The notes under the pieces: model-generated | Told to the model about the DNA's origin: nothing | Databases searched by the model: none | The model's input: the letters and a program-made list of their open reading frames with translations, nothing else | DNA from: an uncultured Actinomycetaceae bacterium | Lineage (GTDB): Bacteria > Actinomycetota > Actinomycetes > Actinomycetales > Actinomycetaceae | Assembly (NCBI GenBank): GCA_902464405.1 | Contig: CABQJD010000017.1 | Coordinates: 1 to 18,906, forward strand | DNA: 18,906 bases | Direction: 5' to 3' | Position numbers and translations under genes: made by a program | In this document: positions 14,676 to 18,906 of the stretch, one piece after another | Position numbering within the stretch: position 1 is the first letter of the stretch | How the letters are laid out: each line of letters opens with the position of its first letter

Positions 14676-15236
14676 ATGGCAAAGAAAATTGGCTTTTTCG
14701 TGGGAAGTCTCAGAAAAGATTCTATCAATCGCATCTATGCGAACGCGCTAGCAAATCTACTTCCCTCAGAATATGAAGCATCATTTATAGCTATTCACGA
14801 TCTTCCGCTATTTAATGAGGATGCAGATAGCGACGATCCAGAGCAATGGTCTGAACCAGTGGCTCGTCTGCGTGCCGCTACTGACGAAGCAGTCGGCTTT
14901 ATTTTCGTCACGCCAGAATATAACCGCTCGATTCCAGGAGCGCTCAAAAACGCTCTCGATATCGCTTCCCGCCCTGCTGGAAGCACACGTTTTTCAGGCA
15001 AACCTTCATTGATCGCCACAGCAAGCCCCAGCCCCTATGGCGGCTTCAACGCCAACCAGCATTTACGGCAAGTGCTAGCACTCTTTAATACACCCGTCGT
15101 CACCCAACCTGAACTCTATATATCCAACGCACATACGCATATCAGCAATAATGGAGAACTCACTTCACGTGCAATCGAACGGCTGCAAAACGGAATCGAT
15201 GCATTTGCAGCGCTTTTGCATACCTATTCCCACTGA
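14676..15236 (+). CDS. NADPH-dependent FMN reductase family protein (flavodoxin fold)
   Basis: This is a soluble flavoprotein of 186 aa that uses NAD(P)H to reduce FMN, quinones or azo/nitro compounds; the physiological acceptor is not evident. The FMN phosphate-binding motif FVGSLRKDSINRIYANAL starts at residue 8, and the family's second hallmark, TPEYNRSIPGALKNALDIAS, spans residues 79-98. GKPSLIATASPSPYGGFNA follows as usual. Length and order match the chromate/quinone reductase-type NADPH-dependent FMN reductases (YieF/ChrR-like). The start is clear, with AAGGAG 5 bases before the ATG. It is flanked by terminators on both sides, so it is monocistronic. A role in oxidative-stress defence would fit but is only an inference. 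Confidence 0.9.
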   Translation: MAKKIGFFVGSLRKDSINRIYANALANLLPSEYEASFIAIHDLPLFNEDADSDDPEQWSEPVARLRAATDEAVGFIFVTPEYNRSIPGALKNALDIASRPAGSTRFSGKPSLIATASPSPYGGFNANQHLRQVLALFNTPVVTQPELYISNAHTHISNNGELTSRAIERLQNGIDAFAALLHTYSH

Positions 15237-15288
15237 CCACATAAAATACAGCGCTTACGAATTTTCCTTACGAATCTTCTACGAAATT

Positions 15289-15322
15289 TGGGGAGTGCCA
15301 GCACGGACACTCCCCATCTTTA
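15289..15322 (+). terminator. Rho-independent terminator after the flavin reductase gene
   Basis: TGGGGAGTG (15289-15297) pairs perfectly with CACTCCCCA (15308-15316). Two further inner CC/GG pairs form beyond a bulged A. The stem is followed by TCTTTAAC. It lies about 50 bases past the stop codon. Confidence 0.85.
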
Positions 15323-15325
15323 ACA

Positions 15326-15367
15326 TGCTGTATTCAGTGTGCCGTATTCAGTGTGCTGTATTCAGCG
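15326..15367 (+). repeat. Three tandem 14-bp repeats upstream of luxS
   Basis: TGCTGTATTCAGTG (15326-15339), TGCCGTATTCAGTG (15340-15353) and TGCTGTATTCAGCG (15354-15367) are head-to-tail without spacers; copies 2 and 3 each differ from copy 1 by a single T-to-C change. The array spans 42 bases, about four helical turns, and ends roughly 40 bases before the luxS -35 region. Such a position suits a cooperative regulator-binding site, though replication slippage alone could also produce it. Confidence 0.85.
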
Positions 15368-15408
15368 CGAAATGTTTCGGCAATAAAACACGCACGCAAC
15401 ACTTACTA

Positions 15409-15439
15409 TTGAGCACAAAATAGAAGAAAAATCTACAAT
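15409..15439 (+). promoter_or_regulatory. luxS promoter candidate (leaderless)
   Basis: TTGAGC (15409-15414) and TACAAT (15434-15439) are 19 bases apart, slightly long. The -10 box is near-consensus and ends 6 bases before the luxS ATG. There is no Shine-Dalgarno sequence, so a leaderless transcript is likely. Confidence 0.5.
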
Positions 15440-15445
15440 ACGTAT

Positions 15446-15904
15446 ATGACTCAGAAAATGAATGTTGAATCCTTCAATCTCGATCATCGCAGCGTCTGCG
15501 CTCCTTTTGTGCGCTTGGCTGATATGAAAACACTCCCGAAAGGAGATGTGCTGCGCAAATATGATGTGCGTTTCACCCAGCCCAATGCGGCGCACCTCGA
15601 CACAAAAACAGTTCACTCAATCGAACATCTTATGGCCGAGCTGATGCGCAACCATACAGACCGTCTCATCGACTGGAGCCCAATGGGCTGCCAAACAGGT
15701 TTTTACGCCGTCACCCTCGACCTTGGCTACGAAGATTTCTGCGATATTTTAGCCCAGACGTGCGCAGATATATTAGCTGCATCCAAAGTCCCTGCAGCAA
15801 ACGAAATCCAGTGCGGGTGGGGTGCCAATCACAGCCTCAGCGGCGCCCAAGAAGCAGTGCAGGAATTTCTCAATCACCGCAGCGAGTGGGATATCGTCAG
15901 CTAA
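15446..15904 (+). CDS. luxS: S-ribosylhomocysteine lyase
   Basis: LuxS cleaves S-ribosylhomocysteine to homocysteine and DPD, the precursor of autoinducer-2, completing the activated methyl cycle. The 152-aa protein has the full active site: metal ligands H57 and H61 in VHSIEHLMAELMR and C123 in IQCGWGANHS, general base E60, and C82 in WSPMGCQTGFY. The start is set by homologues (NVESFNLDHRSV near residue 6) and by TACAAT 6 bases before the ATG. The homocysteine it releases is the substrate of MetE, encoded about 5 kb away. No pfs (MTA/SAH nucleosidase) gene, needed to make its substrate, lies in the window. It converges on thrC, with 7 bases between stop codons and no clear terminator between them. 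Three tandem repeats lie upstream of its promoter. Confidence 0.97.
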   Translation: MTQKMNVESFNLDHRSVCAPFVRLADMKTLPKGDVLRKYDVRFTQPNAAHLDTKTVHSIEHLMAELMRNHTDRLIDWSPMGCQTGFYAVTLDLGYEDFCDILAQTCADILAASKVPAANEIQCGWGANHSLSGAQEAVQEFLNHRSEWDIVS

Positions 15905-15911
15905 TTCACTA

Positions 15912-17384
15912 TCAGTGCGAATATTTTGCAATCAACGCCATAACGGAATCGACGCTATTGGGAAGATCGACCACGCGCGTCACGCCATTTTCTATCCCTT
16001 CAAAGCGCGGCGGCACGAGAGGAGCACGCCCGATCGCCTCACTGATAGTTTGCGCAAACTTCACGGGGAGCGCCGTCTCCAAAACGATAATCGGCGTTTC
16101 AATCTCGCCTCTTAACTGCGTTGCCACATGCACGCCGTCAGCTGTATGCGGATCAATAAGAATCTGATAATCGCTATACAGCCTCGCAATTGTTTCGAGC
16201 CGATCTTTATGCCAAGAACTCCCAGAGATAAACCCGTATTTCTCGGGTATCTGCGCAAATTCAGGCGTGCCTGCAAGCGAAAACTCACCGCACTCACGCA
16301 GCTTCTGCCCAAACAAAGACGCAACCACCTCGGCGTCACCACCTAAAAGATCGTAAATGAATCGTTCAAAATTAGACGCTTTTGCAATATCCATAGAAGG
16401 GCTTGACGTTTTTGCCACATCACTAGCGGCACGCACGCGATAGACCCCCGTGCGGAAAAATTCATCGAGCACATTGTTTTCGTTGGTGGCGAGAATAAGA
16501 CGATCAATCGGCAAACCCATCTGCCGCGCGATATGCCCGGCACATATATTGCCAAAATTTCCACTGGGCACAGCAAAACTTATGCGGTGGCTATTCGTAG
16601 GCGCCACCTGGATCCATAGCGCAATGTAATAGACAATTTGGGCGAGCAGACGCGCCCAGTTGATCGAGTTCACAGCTCCAATTCGGTACTGCGCTTTGAA
16701 AAGCTTATCAGCATTGACCGCTTTGACGATCTCTTGGCAATCATCAAATACGCCATCAATTGCCACATTGACGATATTGGGATCTTGCAGAGAAAACATC
16801 TGCGCCCGCTGAAATGGAGTCATGCGCCTGCTTGGAGTGAGCATAAACACCGAAATACCGCAGCGCCCACGCAACGCATACTCGGCAGCCGAGCCGGTAT
16901 CGCCGCTAGTTGCCCCCAAAATCGTGAGCGTCTCTCCCCTGCGCTGCAGCTCATATTCGAAAAGCTCCCCCAGAAGCTGCATCGCCATATCTTTGAATGC
17001 GGCAGTCGGCCCGTTGGAAAGATGCCCAAGCCATATACCTGTTTCACCAATAGGTGTAGCAGGCGTGACGATAGGCTGCCCGCCTGGCGTCAGGGCAGGC
17101 TCTGCACGGCTCGGCACAAATTTTTCAGATGTGTAGGCGCGCAAAACGATCTGAGCTATATCGTCAGCCGGAATATCGTCCACAAAAAGCCCTAAGACGA
17201 ATCCCGCGAGCGCTGGGTATCCCCCCTCGTCAAAAATCTCACGTAAAATAGTAAGAGCACTATCATCGAGCTGAGGATACTTCTGCGGCAGGTAGAGACC
17301 ACCGTCAGCAGCTAAGCCTTCCAAGAGGATATCGCTGAAAGGAAAGAGATCGCGCTGTGCAGAACGTGTAGATACATATTTCAC
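15912..17384 (-). CDS. thrC: Threonine synthase, long (E. coli/yeast-like) form
   Basis: This PLP enzyme turns O-phospho-homoserine into threonine and phosphate. The 490-aa protein begins KYVSTRSAQRDLFPFSDILL, the N-terminal domain of the long class. It carries the PLP lysine K131 in LSNGPTAAFKDMAMQLLGEL, the phosphate-binding loop ILGATSGDTGSAAEYAL, and AVPSGNFGNICAGHIARQMG. The start codon is GTG at 17384. GGGAAA lies about 10 bases upstream, a weak ribosome-binding site. The gene lies 52 bases downstream of the U32 gene in the same direction and converges with luxS. A TAGAAT box within the gap could give it its own promoter with a leader of roughly 25 bases. It draws on the homoserine branch that also leads to methionine. 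Confidence 0.95.
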   Translation of the reverse strand: MKYVSTRSAQRDLFPFSDILLEGLAADGGLYLPQKYPQLDDSALTILREIFDEGGYPALAGFVLGLFVDDIPADDIAQIVLRAYTSEKFVPSRAEPALTPGGQPIVTPATPIGETGIWLGHLSNGPTAAFKDMAMQLLGELFEYELQRRGETLTILGATSGDTGSAAEYALRGRCGISVFMLTPSRRMTPFQRAQMFSLQDPNIVNVAIDGVFDDCQEIVKAVNADKLFKAQYRIGAVNSINWARLLAQIVYYIALWIQVAPTNSHRISFAVPSGNFGNICAGHIARQMGLPIDRLILATNENNVLDEFFRTGVYRVRAASDVAKTSSPSMDIAKASNFERFIYDLLGGDAEVVASLFGQKLRECGEFSLAGTPEFAQIPEKYGFISGSSWHKDRLETIARLYSDYQILIDPHTADGVHVATQLRGEIETPIIVLETALPVKFAQTISEAIGRAPLVPPRFEGIENGVTRVVDLPNSVDSVMALIAKYSH

Positions 17385-17436
17385 GTGCTCAGTTTCCCAT
17401 AAAATGCACTCGGGATTCTATAAAGACCATAATCAA

Positions 17437-18735
17437 TTAACGAACTTTAGCGCGAATCATCGCTCCAGCAGGTACAGCTAGCGAGCATGGGAAAGAAAAC
17501 TCGTGCGCTGGATAGTTAATTTCCTCCACATTATGCTTTTTTTCGTCCCAGAATCCACAAGCAGGAAGCGTGAAAGCAATCGGTGCTCTTCCAGGAATAA
17601 GAAACTCGATTGGCATTCCTGGCGTCATTTTGTTTTTTGCAAGTATATAGAGGCGCCGCTCGGCTTCGTTATAGCTGAGCACATCGCCCAGCCAACGCCA
17701 TTCGTTAATATAGCCACCAGTCACAATCGCCTCGCTTGCTGGGCGATCGGAGTAGTAAAAACCAGTTGAGTATTCGCGATGCGTCACTTTATATGGCTCT
17801 TTGCCAATCCATTCAGGAAGGCATACATGGCTCGCAGAAGTATTCGAAAGATGAAATTCTTGAAGCTGATTGCCCTGTTGATCTTCAAAACCGCGCTGAA
17901 TCATATACTCATTTACCGCACATTTATAAGCATTTGCCATTGCCGCCACGTAATAAGCACTCTTAGCTCTACCCTCGATTTTAAGGCTGGTGACGCCAGC
18001 ATCAATTACGTCTGCCACATGCTCCACCATATTCATATCTTGTGAGTTGAAAAGGAAAGTGCCCTGGTCTGTGATTTCAACAGGAATAAAGCGCCCTGGA
18101 GTTTTTTCCTCGACCACATGATATTTATAGCGGCATGCCTGCACGCAGTCGCCATGATTCGCATCTCTGCCCGTGGTGTGCTGCGAAATAAGGCAGCGCC
18201 CAGAAAATGCCATGCACATCGAACCGTGTACAAAGGCTTCAATTTCTAGATCGTCGGGCACATTCGCCCGCAGCATGCGGATTGCCTCTAAATCCAGCTC
18301 ACGCGCAAGCACCACACGCGCAGCCCCCAGCTGTGCAAGAGCTTGCGCGGCTTGATAATTAGTCACACCTGCCTGCGTAGAGATATGAATATCGGTGTGC
18401 GGAGCCACGCTACGAGCCGCCATCAGCATGCCAATATCGGTGACGATTAACGCATCGACCCCAATTTCTCCCAGCTGCCCCATATATTCGTTCATAGCAG
18501 CGACTTCGCTACTATGGGGAAGGATATTACAGGTGACGAACACTCGCGCATCGCGCTTGTGCGCATACGCCACGCCCTGCTCAAAATCTTCAAAGCTAAA
18601 ATTCTTGGGTGCAGCTCTCATCCCGAAGGCTTTTCCCCCGCAATAGACGGCATCTGCGCCGAAATCTATTGCAGTTTTCAGCGTTGCCAAACTTCCAGCT
18701 GGAGCAAGGATCTCTGGCTTAAGACGCCGTTTCAT
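17437..18735 (-). CDS. Peptidase U32 family protein, TrhP (YegQ)-like
   Basis: The family name is historical. Characterised bacterial members such as TrhP (YegQ) take part in prephenate-dependent 5-hydroxylation of wobble uridine in tRNA and depend on iron-sulfur chemistry; others act on rRNA or ubiquinone. The 432-aa protein opens MKRRLKPEILAPAGSLATLK, then DFGADAVYCGGKAFGMRAAP. It carries the U32 signature EAFVHGSMCMAFSGRCLIS (166-184), and the four cysteines C174, C181, C197 and C201 have a spacing suited to an Fe-S cluster. The order and length resemble TrhP, which is my best guess. I chose the ATG at 18735 by homology; the frame is open to 18840, and neither start has a good ribosome-binding site. 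It lies directly upstream of thrC and may share its transcript. Confidence 0.9.
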   Translation of the reverse strand: MKRRLKPEILAPAGSLATLKTAIDFGADAVYCGGKAFGMRAAPKNFSFEDFEQGVAYAHKRDARVFVTCNILPHSSEVAAMNEYMGQLGEIGVDALIVTDIGMLMAARSVAPHTDIHISTQAGVTNYQAAQALAQLGAARVVLARELDLEAIRMLRANVPDDLEIEAFVHGSMCMAFSGRCLISQHTTGRDANHGDCVQACRYKYHVVEEKTPGRFIPVEITDQGTFLFNSQDMNMVEHVADVIDAGVTSLKIEGRAKSAYYVAAMANAYKCAVNEYMIQRGFEDQQGNQLQEFHLSNTSASHVCLPEWIGKEPYKVTHREYSTGFYYSDRPASEAIVTGGYINEWRWLGDVLSYNEAERRLYILAKNKMTPGMPIEFLIPGRAPIAFTLPACGFWDEKKHNVEEINYPAHEFSFPCSLAVPAGAMIRAKVR

Positions 18736-18906
18736 CTGAGGAGTATTTAAAAGATTCTCGGAAGAAATATCTACGGGGGTATCTATCTGCACACACTTAG
18801 AATACGGGAGCAGCAACCAGAAAGCACAACTGCATATCAAAGTACGATTCAGGCTTATAGGACAAAACGTGTTGGTTTTATATCGGTCCTTGCCATTGTC
18901 CGTTGT
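18736..18906. other. Region upstream of the U32 gene to the window edge
   Basis: I see no supportable gene here. On the minus strand TAAATA lies 8 bases before the U32 ATG, close to but not matching the leaderless pattern of other genes. TATAAA and TATAAG words further up could be promoter parts, without convincing partners. Confidence 0.35.

Noticed and set aside
1..18906. Mobile elements, CRISPR array, prophage or toxin-antitoxin module
   Set aside because: No transposase, integrase, spaced repeat array, att-like repeats or toxin/antitoxin-type small gene pair is visible on either strand.

Overview
The window is ordinary chromosomal DNA from an actinobacterium, most likely a member of the Actinomycetaceae (Arcanobacterium/Trueperella-like). 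This rests on three things: the murI - Rv1339-type MBL hydrolase - rph - rdgB gene order that mycobacteria also have, a DUF3039 protein, and typical actinobacterial protein sequences combined with a GC content that looks near 50 % by eye and with a luxS gene. The genus is an inference. There are sixteen protein genes, one of them cut by the window edge. I found no rRNA, tRNA, CRISPR array, insertion sequence, phage gene or integrase.

Layout. Positions 1-3262 (minus strand) hold murI, the MBL hydrolase, rph and rdgB: cell-wall D-glutamate supply, probable cyclic-nucleotide turnover, RNA 3'-end trimming and nucleotide-pool cleaning. pncB (NAD salvage) diverges from murI and converges with a small DUF3039 gene. 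The HU gene, with its own terminator, follows, then a cytosolic DyP-type peroxidase gene. DUF1015 diverges from the peroxidase gene and converges with metE. metF-metE form a methionine operon (minus strand), separated by a 703-base gene-free stretch from an OPT-family transporter gene (plus strand). A flavin reductase gene and luxS follow on the plus strand, and thrC and a U32-family (TrhP-like) gene face them on the minus strand.

How the genes fit together. metF, metE, luxS and thrC all bear on methionine, homocysteine and threonine. MetF makes the methyl donor and MetE makes methionine. LuxS returns homocysteine from S-ribosylhomocysteine. ThrC competes for the phosphohomoserine branch. The OPT transporter could supply peptides or chelated metal.

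The most interesting signals are non-coding. At least six genes have a TAnnnT hexamer exactly 6 or 7 bases before a start codon, which points to leaderless transcripts. A 14-base sequence is repeated three times in tandem just upstream of the luxS promoter. Long nested inverted repeats fill the DUF1015/metE spacer. The metF/OPT gap carries a 9-bp perfect dyad and a strongly A/C-skewed stretch. I did not see an obviously new multi-gene system; the coding content is core metabolism plus two conserved families of unknown role (DUF3039, DUF1015).
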